NCBI RefSeq assembly: GCF_008974265.1
Contig: NZ_BKZW01000001.1
Location: forward strand, 2,666,001 to 2,730,000
Length of the DNA: 64,000 nucleotides
From: Dictyobacter vulcani
GTDB taxonomy: Bacteria; Chloroflexota; Ktedonobacteria; Ktedonobacterales; Ktedonobacteraceae
Direction: 5' to 3'
Position 1 is the stretch's first letter. Each line of letters opens with the position of its first letter. A program made the translations under genes and the position numbers. Below the pieces are notes generated by a model. It searched no databases and was not told the origin of the DNA. It worked only from the letters and a program-made list of their open reading frames with translations. Positions 36,356-45,219 of the stretch are shown here, in pieces.

Positions 36356-37513
36356 ATGCTCTGTCCGTTGTGTCATACACAAAATCGTGATAATGCCAAA
36401 TTCTGCAAAGGTTGTGGCCAGCCATTGGCGGTTGAGGTGGTGGCTGAACAGCCAGAATCAGCAGAGCAGTCAACCACTGCTGATCAGGATCCGACACAGG
36501 GAACACCACCGCCTCCCTCCGCTGCTGAAAATGCTGCCCGGGTAGATACGGCACCTGCCCCGAATCAAGACGCTGCACCGGTTGAGACGGATGACTCTGC
36601 ATCTTCCAGCCCGGAAGCTTCCGAGAAGCAGGAGGCTCATGATGAGCAGCGGGGTGCTGACGAGGAAGATGTCAGTCAGGCCCCGACACAGATTCTTACG
36701 CAGCAGCAGATGCTGGCTTTTCATGCCCGGCGCTGGCAACAGGAAACTGAACATGAGCATGAAGGGAGTGGTAGTTATGCTGATATCGCTGATGCCCCCA
36801 CCATCCTGATGCGACCTGGCTCGACTCCTGATCAAGCGCCAACACAGGCAGAGACGATACCCGCACCTGCCAGAGCTTCTGATGAGTCTGTGAATGAGCA
36901 CTCCGAGGCTACTGGCACAGAGCCGCCTGCTCCTCCACCTCTCGCCCGGACAGACGGCACGTCTTCTGCGGTAGACGGTGACGGGCAGACGGAACAGGAA
37001 GTGAATAACGAGGGTAGCAGTGCACATTCTGATAGCGCTGTCGTGCCCGATAAGGAGGAGAATGTGGAGCCAACCACAAACGAAGGCGAGATAGAAGCCA
37101 CAACAAACGAGGAGAACCAGAACAGCGAAGCTACGGAGCAGCCCAATCCAACTCCCGCTCCCGGCTTAGAAGTTGGCAAGATCGTTGGTGGTCGCTATGA
37201 AGTCATGCAGGTAGAGAACGGCGCGGAGAACGAGCATACCTATATCGTCACCGACCGCCAGGGCTATCTGCATTGCTGGAACTGCGGTTCCGAGCAGAAT
37301 GCGGAAGGAGACGAGTTCTGTATTGATTGTGGAGCGGAACTGCTCAATGCCTCGTATATTCTGCATGAGTATGCCGCATCTGGTCAGCAGGCAACGGAAG
37401 CACAGGTTCTGCAAGGTGCGATCGTCAATACGTTTGTCGAGGATGGCATAACATACGTTGTAGAGCAGCCACAGACGTCTCAGACGGCCTTCCCGAGGGT
37501 GTGCACCTGGTAG
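36356..37513 (+). CDS. Double zinc-ribbon protein, probably the N-terminal half of a PP2C protein
   Basis: A 385-residue protein starting at the ATG at 36356, seven bases after AAGGAGG (36343-36349). Zinc ribbon 1 is at the very start (CPLCHTQN...KFCKGCGQPL). A long acidic, Pro/Glu/Ser/Thr-rich disordered stretch (about 25-260) follows, then a KIVGGRYEVM segment and zinc ribbon 2 (CWNCGSEQN...FCIDCGAELL). The last residues, TAFPRVCTW, run off the family pattern. In the next frame the sequence continues as PEGVHLVA directly into a PP2C domain. The two frames were probably one gene, or are joined by frameshifting. Confidence 0.75.
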   Translation: MLCPLCHTQNRDNAKFCKGCGQPLAVEVVAEQPESAEQSTTADQDPTQGTPPPPSAAENAARVDTAPAPNQDAAPVETDDSASSSPEASEKQEAHDEQRGADEEDVSQAPTQILTQQQMLAFHARRWQQETEHEHEGSGSYADIADAPTILMRPGSTPDQAPTQAETIPAPARASDESVNEHSEATGTEPPAPPPLARTDGTSSAVDGDGQTEQEVNNEGSSAHSDSAVVPDKEENVEPTTNEGEIEATTNEENQNSEATEQPNPTPAPGLEVGKIVGGRYEVMQVENGAENEHTYIVTDRQGYLHCWNCGSEQNAEGDEFCIDCGAELLNASYILHEYAASGQQATEAQVLQGAIVNTFVEDGITYVVEQPQTSQTAFPRVCTW

Positions 37514-38301
37514 CGGCCTGTGACTCTGACGCGGGTGCTGTGCGTCGTAGTGAGCCCAACGAGGACAGTACGATGACGCTGGTATTAGAGCGCGTGCATG
37601 AATCGATTGCTTCACCGGCAGGAATTTTCGTCGTGGCCGATGGTATGGGTGGCCATGCCAATGGGCAGGGAGCGAGTCGCGCCACAATCGCTTTGATCGC
37701 CGAGCGCGTCACCCGCGAACTCTTACTGGCTCCTCTGCAGACCGAGAAATCCGGCGAAGAAGCGCCAAAGACAGACGACGAAACCTACAAAGAAATCCTG
37801 CGCGGCGCGGTTGAAGATGCCAATACAACACTCTGCCAGATCAATCAGAAAGACAAATCTGATATGGGTTCAACCCTGACTGGTTTTATGATTGTAGGGG
37901 ATCATGCGTATATCTTCAACGTAGGGGATAGTCGTACGTATATGTTACGAGACGAAAAACTCTATCAATTGACGAACGATCACTCACTAGTTGGTCAACT
38001 GGTGGCAGGAGGACTCATCGAACCAGACGATGTTTACACGCATCCGCAGCGTAACCAGATTTTCCGCAGCATTGGTGATAAACAAAATGTGCAGGTTGAT
38101 CTGTTCACCCAGCAGATCCACCCGGGGGATATCCTGTTAAGCTGCTCGGATGGTCTGTGGGAGATGATTCGCGATCCACAGATCGCAGAGATCCTCAATC
38201 ATGCGCCAGATCCACAGTCGGCCTGCGCGCAATTGATAGAGACCGCCAATACGAATGGTGGAGAAGACAATGTCAGTGCAGTTGTCGTTTTTGTACGCTA
38301 A
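37501..38301 (+). CDS. PP2C phosphatase domain, overlapping the zinc-ribbon gene
   Basis: A complete PP2C domain of 266 residues: RRSEPNEDS near the N-terminus, VVADGMGGHANGQG, MGSTLTGFMIV, FNVGDSRTYMLR, HSLVGQLV, LLSCSDGLWEMI and GGEDNVSAVVVF. The listed GTG start at 37501 sits only one base after GAGGG, which is too close for a ribosome binding site, and the frame is open further upstream. The domain would be truncated with the next start (ATG at 37573). It is therefore best read as the C-terminal half of the preceding zinc-ribbon protein, in the adjacent reading frame. Confidence 0.75.
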   Translation: MHLVAACDSDAGAVRRSEPNEDSTMTLVLERVHESIASPAGIFVVADGMGGHANGQGASRATIALIAERVTRELLLAPLQTEKSGEEAPKTDDETYKEILRGAVEDANTTLCQINQKDKSDMGSTLTGFMIVGDHAYIFNVGDSRTYMLRDEKLYQLTNDHSLVGQLVAGGLIEPDDVYTHPQRNQIFRSIGDKQNVQVDLFTQQIHPGDILLSCSDGLWEMIRDPQIAEILNHAPDPQSACAQLIETANTNGGEDNVSAVVVFVR

Positions 38302-38421
38302 CCACTGCGTTATCAATCCTGCTATCCGACATGGGTCTGGGCCTGAAGCGTCCCGCCATGTTGGCACCAGGATTTATGATATACTGGGGAGCCAGCCGAA
38401 TGCGAAAGGAGCAGATGTAAT

Positions 38422-39660
38422 ATGCCCGGAGAGGTAACCCTGGCCCATCAGCTTGGAAAAGATTATATGCCCGTGACTGGTGGTAGCCAGCTTGCATATC
38501 TGTTATTAGAAGCCAAACCAACGGCTTTGATGGCACAGGTACGTATGCCATTGAACTTTGCCCTGGTGATTGACCATTCTGGTTCGATGAAAGGTGCGAA
38601 GCTGAGAAATATTCGTGAGGCGGTAAAGATGGTGATTGACCGTCTTGAGCCCACCGACTACATCTCAGTGGTCATTTTCGACGATTCCGCACAGGTGATT
38701 ATTCCATCAATGCCTGCCAACGATAAACCAGGTATGAAGGCAGCCATTGATCGTATTCAGGATGCCGGTGGTACCACCATGTCCCTGGGTATGATTCAAG
38801 GATTAGGTGAGTTGCGCCGCTGGAATATTCCAAATGCGGTCAATCGCATGATCCTCTTGACGGATGGTGTCACGTACGGTGATACTGACCGTTGTCGTCA
38901 GCTGGCGCGCGATGCCGCTGCCTCTGGCATTTCGATTTATCCTCTGGGCATTGGCTCTGACTGGGATGAAGGATTGCTAGACGATGTTGGTCAATTGAGT
39001 GGTGGCGTGCCTGCCGAGTTTATTAAGACTCCAGCGGACGCTATGGCGCTCTTTGAGCAGCAAGTCCAGAGCGCTGTGGCTGTAGCGGTTCGCAATGCGA
39101 CCGTGACCTTGCGTTTACCAGCCGGTGTCACACCACGGAAAGCGGTTAAAGTTTTACCGTTGATTCGTGAGGTGGAAGGTTCTGCCCTGTCAGATCGTCA
39201 GGTTGTGGTTAATCTGGGTGATCTGGAAAAGGATACCGCCCAGTCTGTGCTGATTGAGTTGATGATTGATCCACGACCAGCTGGACTGTTCCGTATTGCT
39301 CAGGCCGAGCTGACGTATGATGTGCCTATGGTTGGCTTAACCAGTGAGAAGATTCGCGAAGATATTAAAGTTACTTTCAGTAATGATGCTAATGAAACTT
39401 CGCAGGTCAATGCCCTGGTGATGAATTTCGCTGAAAAATCGAATGCTCAGCGCCTGGTGACACGTATTCTGGATGAGTATAAGCGCACTGGTAAAGCGAC
39501 AACCAAGATCGCTCCCAATGTGACACGCGTGCTGGATGCTGAAACACTTTCTGCGATTGAACAGATCAATCAAGGTCAGCAAATTTCTCAAGAGCAAGTG
39601 AAATCAATTGGCAATAAGACACGCAAACTCACGCAACGATTAGATGATCTACTCCCGTAA
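38422..39660 (+). CDS. von Willebrand factor A domain protein
   Basis: A 412-residue cytoplasmic vWA protein. The metal-ion-dependent adhesion site is complete: DHSGSMKG (Asp51, Ser53, Ser55), the threonine in GGTTMS, and TDGVTYGD. The vWA domain spans about 42-225, followed by a beta-rich domain (about 230-325) and a helical tail, as in the YfbK/chloride-channel-like class. It has no signal peptide or membrane segment, so it probably binds partners inside the cell. It follows the PP2C gene by 120 bases and precedes the FHA gene. Confidence 0.9.
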   Translation: MPGEVTLAHQLGKDYMPVTGGSQLAYLLLEAKPTALMAQVRMPLNFALVIDHSGSMKGAKLRNIREAVKMVIDRLEPTDYISVVIFDDSAQVIIPSMPANDKPGMKAAIDRIQDAGGTTMSLGMIQGLGELRRWNIPNAVNRMILLTDGVTYGDTDRCRQLARDAAASGISIYPLGIGSDWDEGLLDDVGQLSGGVPAEFIKTPADAMALFEQQVQSAVAVAVRNATVTLRLPAGVTPRKAVKVLPLIREVEGSALSDRQVVVNLGDLEKDTAQSVLIELMIDPRPAGLFRIAQAELTYDVPMVGLTSEKIREDIKVTFSNDANETSQVNALVMNFAEKSNAQRLVTRILDEYKRTGKATTKIAPNVTRVLDAETLSAIEQINQGQQISQEQVKSIGNKTRKLTQRLDDLLP

Positions 39661-39739
39661 TATATGTGTACCCATTGGCATAGACTTCGTCTTTCGCCTT
39701 CAATGATCTTTAACTTTTAAAAAAAGGTATAAAAGCACC

Positions 39740-39841
39740 CTCCCGCCTGCGGCGGGAGATAAGGGAGAGGGGTTTCGGGGACTGTCATGCTCCCAGCATG
39801 CCTGCCCCGACCCCGGCAGGAGGGCCTCGCCGGCCTCCTGC
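39740..39841. repeat. Cluster of GC-rich hairpins
   Basis: In the 316-base gap after the vWA gene lie four successive hairpins: CTCCCGCC/GGCGGGAG (39740-39758), CATGCT/AGCATG (39786-39800), CCTGCC/GGCAGG (39801-39820) and the overlapping alternative GCAGGAGG/CCTCCTGC (39816-39841). They could form a terminator array. No coding frame is convincing. Confidence 0.55.
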
Positions 39842-39976
39842 ACCTCCCAGCTTATACCCGCTTTATGTGTTTAAGATAATAAAAGGTGAAAGGATGCGTG
39901 AAAAGAGGCCTATGCCATCTAACTGAGCAAATTACACGGGTAGAATAAAAAATAAGGCAGAGGAAGGATAATTCTT

Positions 39977-40663
39977 ATGTCGGTACGATGTTCTTTAGGT
40001 CATGAAAATCCAGATGGGTCTGCATTCTGTGACGAATGCGGTGAGCCAATGAATACTGCGGCACCTGATGCTACAGCTCAGGCGCAGGCACCTGCTGCAG
40101 CACCGGCTGCGGCAGCTCCCGCCAGCGCTCCCACTGGAGCTGAAGGGTCACAGACCTGCCCATCCTGTGGCGCGGTTAACCCTGCTGGTGAGGCATTCTG
40201 CTCGAACTGTGGTGTGAGCCTGCTGGGTGCACCTGCACCTGTGCCAGCGCCAGCCGCCGTCGAAGCACCAGCCGCCGACGCTGTTCCGCAAGATCAGCAG
40301 CAGCCAGCCGCCGCCGCGCCAGCCGCCGCACCAGGTGCATTACAGGCTCGCCTGGTCGTTGAGGCCGATAATCAGGAATTCGATCTGAGCGGGAAAGAGA
40401 TCATCACCATTGGTCGTGAAGATCCCGTCAGCAACATTTATCCTGACGTTGACCTGACCCCTCATGGTGGTGAAGATGGCGGTGTCTCGCGCTTGCATGC
40501 CCGCATCTTTGTTGAGAATGGTCAATACCTGCTCGAGGACGAGAACAGCACGAACTTTACGTTCTTGAATCGTCAGCGTCTGGCTGGTAAGACACCAACA
40601 CCATTGCACGACAATGATGAAGTTCGTCTGGGTCGTGTCCTCTTACGGTTCAAAACCCCGTAA
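39977..40663 (+). CDS. FHA-domain protein with two zinc ribbons
   Basis: A 228-residue protein with two N-terminal zinc ribbons (CSLGHENPDG...FCDECGEP and CPSCGAVNPAG...FCSNCGVSL), each followed by an Ala/Pro-rich linker. The C-terminal FHA domain (about 120-228) has ITIGREDPVSNIYPD, VSRLHARIF, NSTNFTFLN and RLGRVLLRF, with the phosphothreonine-binding Arg and Ser positions kept. It is the likely reader of phosphorylation made by the kinase in this block. The zinc ribbons match in style those of the kinase and phosphatase proteins, which suggests a common assembly. Confidence 0.92.
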   Translation: MSVRCSLGHENPDGSAFCDECGEPMNTAAPDATAQAQAPAAAPAAAAPASAPTGAEGSQTCPSCGAVNPAGEAFCSNCGVSLLGAPAPVPAPAAVEAPAADAVPQDQQQPAAAAPAAAPGALQARLVVEADNQEFDLSGKEIITIGREDPVSNIYPDVDLTPHGGEDGGVSRLHARIFVENGQYLLEDENSTNFTFLNRQRLAGKTPTPLHDNDEVRLGRVLLRFKTP

Positions 40664-40856
40664 GAAATTTTAACAAAACAGGACTTTTCGGTCTGCAATG
40701 CATGCAGAGGCGTCTGGCAAATATTCTGGTCTTGCCAGCGACATTGCCGCGCCTCTATCCCACTGGTTGCAGCGTTTTCAATGGTTGGTAGGGAGAGAAA
40801 AGCTTCACAGCCAGGCAACGATTTAGCAAAAGTCCTGCGTGAATCCTTCCGTAGAA

Positions 40857-40885
40857 TTGACAGTATGACTGATACTCGCTATAAT
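40857..40885 (+). promoter_or_regulatory. Consensus promoter of the rpmH operon
   Basis: A perfect TTGACA (40857-40862) and TATAAT (40880-40885) with a 17-bp spacer, 37 bases before rpmH. This is an exact sigma-70/SigA consensus promoter, as expected for a strongly expressed ribosomal protein operon. Confidence 0.9.
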
Positions 40886-40922
40886 CTACGGGATATCTTG
40901 AGTGGAGGCTAAGAAAGGTCTT

Positions 40923-41057
40923 ATGAAACGCACCTGGCAACCAAAACGCATTCCGCGTAAACGCGAACACGGTTTTATGAAACGTATGTCCACCCGCAAT
41001 GGACGTCGTGTGCTCAAAGCTCGCCGCGCCAAAGGGCGCTGGAGCTTAACTGTCTAG
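40923..41057 (+). CDS. rpmH: 50S ribosomal protein L34
   Basis: A 44-residue, very basic protein with the universal L34 start [18 protein letters not shown] and the core [21 protein letters not shown]. It is complete. It lies 19 bases before rnpA, the order found in nearly all bacteria, and directly after a consensus promoter. Confidence 0.98.
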   Translation: MKRTWQPKRIPRKREHGFMKRMSTRNGRRVLKARRAKGRWSLTV

Positions 41058-41075
41058 TTATTACCTGACAAAAGA

Positions 41076-41468
41076 ATGGCACTCAACCGTGCGTTACGCT
41101 TACGTAAGAATAGCGAATTCCAGCGAGTAAGGCAGCAGGGAGGCAGTATGTCATCCCGGCTGCTTATCCTCGCCTGGAAGCCTAATGATCAAGCCACACT
41201 GCGTGTTGGTTTTGTGGTAAGTAAACGCATCTCCAAGCGCGCAGTTCAGCGAAATTATATCAAGCGATTACTCTCAGAGGCGGTTCGGACCCTGATCAAG
41301 GATATTCCGCCAGGATGGGATATAGTTTTTAGTGCAAGAAATCAGATCATTGGTGTAAGCTTACCTGGATTAATCCAGGATGTATCTATATTGTTACGGC
41401 GAGCGCGACTTCTGGAAAACTCCCCGCAAGTGGAGAATAAAGAGTTGAATACACGCAAGGGTTTTTAA
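41076..41468 (+). CDS. rnpA: Ribonuclease P protein component
   Basis: A 130-residue basic protein subunit of RNase P, which helps the RNA subunit cut the 5' leader of tRNA precursors. Features: [16 protein letters not shown] near the N-terminus, [17 protein letters not shown] and [13 protein letters not shown], the RNR-type core. The C-terminal 20 residues are variable. It follows rpmH and is one base before yidD. Confidence 0.95.
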   Translation: MALNRALRLRKNSEFQRVRQQGGSMSSRLLILAWKPNDQATLRVGFVVSKRISKRAVQRNYIKRLLSEAVRTLIKDIPPGWDIVFSARNQIIGVSLPGLIQDVSILLRRARLLENSPQVENKELNTRKGF

Positions 41469-41469
41469 T

Positions 41470-41697
41470 GTGAAATATATCGCACTGGTTTTGATTCGCA
41501 TCTATCAGCGCACGCTGTCGGTAATCCTGCCCTCATCGTGTCGGTTCACCCCTTCATGTTCCCAATACGGATATGAGGCCATAGATCGTTTTGGCTTTTT
41601 CCGTGGCGGCTGGATGACAGTCAAACGTATTGGCCGATGCCAACCTTTTTATCACGGTGACCTCTATGATCCAGTTCCAGAACGTCTGAGTAACTAG
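41470..41697 (+). CDS. yidD: Membrane protein insertion efficiency factor
   Basis: A 75-residue YidD protein, with a GTG start at 41470. The conserved [34 protein letters not shown] carries the typical cysteines, and the end [10 protein letters not shown] is usual. It probably assists YidC. It is packed between rnpA and yidC. Confidence 0.95.
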   Translation: MKYIALVLIRIYQRTLSVILPSSCRFTPSCSQYGYEAIDRFGFFRGGWMTVKRIGRCQPFYHGDLYDPVPERLSN

Positions 41698-41721
41698 ATC
41701 AAGGAAGGCAGGAGAGTTCTT

Positions 41722-42777
41722 GTGGGCGAGATAGGTAATCTCTTTAATATAATTTTTACATTCCCCATTTTTAATGGTCTTATAGCTCTTTATCATCTGT
41801 TCGGTGATTTTGGTCTCTCAATTGTAGTGCTTACTCTGATCATCAAATTGATCCTCTTCCCATTAACGTTGCAGCAGCTTAAATCCACGAAAGCCACCCA
41901 GGCGCTGCAGCCACATATGAAAGAGATTCGTGAGAAATACGCCAAGGATCAGCAGGCGCAGGCAGCCGCACTGCAAACGCTATACAAAGAGTATGGTGTT
42001 AATCCACTGGCCGGTTGTTTGCCATTGCTCGTACAATTGCCAGTACTCTATGGTCTGTACTTTGCGCTCAGCAATGGTCTGAAAACCAACAAAGTCAGCG
42101 ACATCAACGCACACCTCTATCCTTTTGTTCCGCATTTCACAAAATTCCCTAATCTGGGCCTGGATTGGTTTGCATGGCTTTCATTCTTGAATCCCATTCT
42201 GCACGTCAACTGGAGCTGGATTATGATGTTGAACGCGCCAGATCCATCACACGTTCTGCCGATTCTGGCAGGTCTGGCCACGTTTGTCTCCTTACGTATG
42301 TCACAGCCAAAGCCAGTTGTTACGAACGGTAAACCCGCTGCCGTAGATCCAACCCAGCAATCCATGAAGATGATGCAGTACATCATGCCATTCTTCACCG
42401 TGTTTATTGGTTGGAACTTTGCCGCAGGTCTGGCACTGTACTGGACCATCTCTTCCCTCTTCCAGGCGGTTCAACAGTACTTTGTTACTGGTTGGGGTGC
42501 GTTGTTGACCACACCATCGTTGAAAAAAGATGTTGTTACTCCAGCAGTAGCCACCAGCAATGCAAGCACGAATGGTAAAATTAATTCAACACCTACTCGC
42601 ACGCAGAAGCCAACAGTGGTTGAGGGTACGACAGAGCCAGAGCGTGAAGGTGCAATCAGTTCAGAGATGCGCACTGTACCTAAAGCTAATGGTAATGGAC
42701 CTTCCCAGTATACTCGTCGACAGCGTGGAGGCAGTGCATCTGCCCGCCGACGTAGTGGTTCGCAAAAAACTCGATAG
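41722..42777 (+). CDS. yidC: Membrane protein insertase YidC
   Basis: A 351-residue Oxa1/YidC insertase with a GTG start (41722) after AGGAAGGCAGGAG. It is the short Gram-positive-like form without the large periplasmic domain. Features: GLSIVVLTLIIKLILFPLTLQQLKSTKA with the first helix and the hydrophilic-groove region, NPLAGCLPLLVQLPVLYGLYFAL, a middle WIMMLNAPDPSHVLP loop, and PFFTVFIGWNFAAGLALYWTISSLFQ. The C-terminal 85 residues are Ser/Thr/Arg-rich and basic. It is followed by jag. Confidence 0.95.
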   Translation: MGEIGNLFNIIFTFPIFNGLIALYHLFGDFGLSIVVLTLIIKLILFPLTLQQLKSTKATQALQPHMKEIREKYAKDQQAQAAALQTLYKEYGVNPLAGCLPLLVQLPVLYGLYFALSNGLKTNKVSDINAHLYPFVPHFTKFPNLGLDWFAWLSFLNPILHVNWSWIMMLNAPDPSHVLPILAGLATFVSLRMSQPKPVVTNGKPAAVDPTQQSMKMMQYIMPFFTVFIGWNFAAGLALYWTISSLFQAVQQYFVTGWGALLTTPSLKKDVVTPAVATSNASTNGKINSTPTRTQKPTVVEGTTEPEREGAISSEMRTVPKANGNGPSQYTRRQRGGSASARRRSGSQKTR

Positions 42778-42802
42778 TAGATCCGCGCGACAAAGCTACA
42801 TT

Positions 42803-42832
42803 CGATCACCCTGTGCTGCTACGGGGTGATCG
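42803..42832 (+). terminator. Hairpin between yidC and jag
   Basis: CGATCACCC (42803-42811) pairs with GGGTGATCG (42824-42832) across a 12-base loop. Without a T tract it is perhaps a partial terminator or processing site in the operon. Confidence 0.45.
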
Positions 42833-42869
42833 TGGACATAGATAAATTTTACAGGGAGGCACAGAAACA

Positions 42870-43799
42870 GTGGAAAGCATAGAGGCTAGTGGCAAAAGTG
42901 TTGATGAGGCAATTACGCAGGCGTTAGTACGGCTGGGTAAGCGCCGTGAAGAGGTGGATATCGCTGTTCTACAGGAGCCCAGTCGGGGAGCGTTTGGCCT
43001 GGGGAGCAAAGATGCTCGCGTACGCGTAACTGTTCGTTCCGGCGGCGCCAGCTCCAGTGTCCCTAGCGCTATTATTACTCCTGAATTAGCTGACGCTATT
43101 CTGGGCACAGGCGATATTGAAGTCCCTCTACCCGAAGAAGAAGAGGAACTCTATCAGGAAGAAGAAGAGGATGAGGAGGAGGATGATGAAGAGTATGAGG
43201 ATGAAGAAGAATTAGCAGACGAAGACGATGAGGAGACGCCATTTATTGGTTCCTCTGAGTCATCACTTCAGCCTCTGGTTGAGCAGGTTGCTGCCGCGAC
43301 TTCCGGCGATCGACTTCAGGATGTTGAGCATCCCTCACGCGAAGATGTCGAAATTACCGTAGACGTTTTGCAGCATATTTTACGCTACATGAACGTTCAT
43401 GCAACTGTTCAGGTGCGCTCGACCAATCCTTTGACGCTGAATATTCGTGGCATCAATGAAAACCTGGGCCTCTTAATTGGACGCCGAGGTGAGACACTGG
43501 CCGCCTTACAATTACTGGTTAATTTAATTGTAAGTCATCGGACCAAGCATCGGATGCGGATTATTGTCGATGCTGAAAATTATCGCGAGCGCCGTGAAGA
43601 AAACTTACGTTCCCTGGCCATGCGTGTGGCACAGCAGGTCAGAAACTATCGTCGCTCCATCGCCTTAGAGGCTATGCCTCCGCATGAACGACGCATTGTG
43701 CATATTGCTTTGTCCGAGAGTAATGACATTAGCACCGAGAGTATCGGTGAGGGTGAAGAGCGCCGCGTGGTGATTTCCTTAAAGCGCCCTGCTCGTTAA
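42870..43799 (+). CDS. jag: Jag/EloR-family RNA-binding protein
   Basis: A 309-residue protein with a GTG start (42870) after GGGAGG. Domain order is the usual one: Jag_N (ESIEASGKSVDEAITQALVRLG), a KH domain (LNIRGINENLGLLIGRRGETLAALQLL) and an R3H domain (AENYRERREENLRSLAMRVAQQVRNYRRSIALEAMPPHERRIVH). Between Jag_N and KH is a striking run of about 50 acidic residues (Glu/Asp, about 88-130). In other bacteria Jag/EloR regulates cell elongation and binds RNA. It forms the end of the rpmH-yidC operon. Confidence 0.95.
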   Translation: MESIEASGKSVDEAITQALVRLGKRREEVDIAVLQEPSRGAFGLGSKDARVRVTVRSGGASSSVPSAIITPELADAILGTGDIEVPLPEEEEELYQEEEEDEEEDDEEYEDEEELADEDDEETPFIGSSESSLQPLVEQVAAATSGDRLQDVEHPSREDVEITVDVLQHILRYMNVHATVQVRSTNPLTLNIRGINENLGLLIGRRGETLAALQLLVNLIVSHRTKHRMRIIVDAENYRERREENLRSLAMRVAQQVRNYRRSIALEAMPPHERRIVHIALSESNDISTESIGEGEERRVVISLKRPAR

Positions 43800-43994
43800 T
43801 TATGCTCGTGTTGTATCCCTGTTCTGTTTTACTCTTTCCCCAGCACCGTTAGTGCTTGCCTTGGAATGATGTCGGGAGGGTCTGCCAATGAAAGCTATCT
43901 GGTGGGCTTGCCCGGCATCAATGTCATTACAGTGCACTCATCATGTGGATGGTGAAGGATTCGCCACTGACCAACCTGCAAAGGACGAGTAGCT

Positions 43995-44872
43995 GTGTCT
44001 GTACAACCTGAATTTTTAACCCTGGGCCACGTTGCACGCGATGTGCAGGCTGATGGATCATTTGTGCTCGGGGCACCGTTACTTTTGCCGCCCTCACCGC
44101 CTATCATCTCGGATTAGCCGCAGGCGTAGTGACGCGCGCCGATGCTGAGGTGGCGGCACTCTTGCCAGCAGCTTTACCTGGTATTGCTCTCCATGTTGGC
44201 CCTTCTCCTCAAAGCACAACCTTTGCCAATCAATACCACGATGGTTTTCGTACCCAGTATTTATATGCCCGTGGTGCCGATATTGTCGAGCAGGATATTC
44301 CTGCTGAGTGGCGGGATAACGCAGGCATTGTCCTCTTTGGTCCTCTGGCCCAGGAAATGAGCCCGGCCATGATTACGCGTTTTCCGCGTCGTGCCCATAC
44401 ACTGCTGGCTGCTACCCCCCAGGGCTGGCTCAGACGCTGGGATGATACGGGCCGTGTCTGGCCTGCTCCCTGGCAGGATGCTGAACATATATTGCCAGGA
44501 TTGGATGTATTGATCCTGAGCCATGATGATCTCTTGCCCTTTGCCGCAGGTAATCGCGCGGATGCCGACCTTCTGCTGGCACATTGGAGCCGCTATGTGT
44601 CGTTGCTGGTCGCTACAGATGGACGTCACGGGGCTACCCTCTTCCAGCACGGCAATCCCAGTCGCTTCCCTGCCTATAGCGCCCACGAGATCGACCCTAC
44701 CGGGGCCGGTGATGTCTTTGCCGCAGCCTTCCTTACCCATCTCTACCGCCACCGAAATCCTGCCGAAGCCGTTGATTTCGCCAACTGCGTTGCAGCCTTC
44801 TCCATCGAACAACCCGGCATCACCGGTATTCCCACACTCGCTCAGGTCGAACAACGCCGCCAGACTCGCTAA
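43995..44872 (+). pseudogene. Frameshifted PfkB-family sugar kinase
   Basis: A PfkB (ribokinase-like) gene split by a one-base frameshift. The N-terminal part starts at GTG 43995, after AAGGA, and reads LTLGHVARDVQADGSFVLG, ending at TAG within 120 bases. The rest continues one frame back from the GGGG run at 44070-44073 with GTVTFAALTAYHLG and runs to 44872. That frame ends with the ATP-site motif EIDPTGAGDVFAAAFL containing the catalytic Asp. One missing G in the G run explains it. Either a real mutation, phase variation of a G run, a programmed -1 shift, or a sequencing error. The downstream open frame alone starts at GTG 44129 and lacks the sugar-binding N-terminus. Confidence 0.75.
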
Positions 44873-44920
44873 GAATGTGCTGGAGCCACATGGCCGCCAT
44901 GGTACTGTGTCTGTTGTCTC

Positions 44921-45000
44921 GCGCCACACGGCGCTCTCTTTTTTTTATGTTGTTGCCTCAGGGACGCATTGCGTCCCTGAGGCAACAACATAAAAAAAAG
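44921..45000. terminator. Terminator plus perfect 31-bp palindrome
   Basis: GCGCC-ACAC-GGCGC (44921-44934) followed by TCTCTTTTTTTT is a strong intrinsic terminator for the PfkB gene. From inside that T run begins a palindrome with 31-base arms around one central base (44938-44968 and 44970-45000), apparently perfect. The layout copies 9617-9695. A further small hairpin GGGCAC/GTGCCC follows at 45007-45022. Confidence 0.75.
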
Positions 45001-45219
45001 AAACATGGGCACTTTAGTGCCCGAGTGTGGCTCACCCTACGATCACGATAAGTGTTACACCCTTAACCCCAGCTCATAAAAACAGGTGCACCTTGCGTTG
45101 CCTGGAATTTGTGTTCTTTTTTTATACTGTATTCATAAAGAACATCATTATCTTTCTGCATTTTGCCATATTTGCTGGTAAAAGTGCAGAAGAAAAACAA
45201 CGTTAGGAGCCTGGTTTAC

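Noticed and set aside
40664..40922. Replication origin next to rpmH
   Set aside because: rpmH-rnpA-yidC often lie beside dnaA/oriC, but there is no dnaA and no cluster of TTATCCACA-like boxes in this window.
43895..44107. Open frame opposite the 5' part of the PfkB gene
   Set aside because: The plus-strand reading explains the region once the frameshift is recognised.
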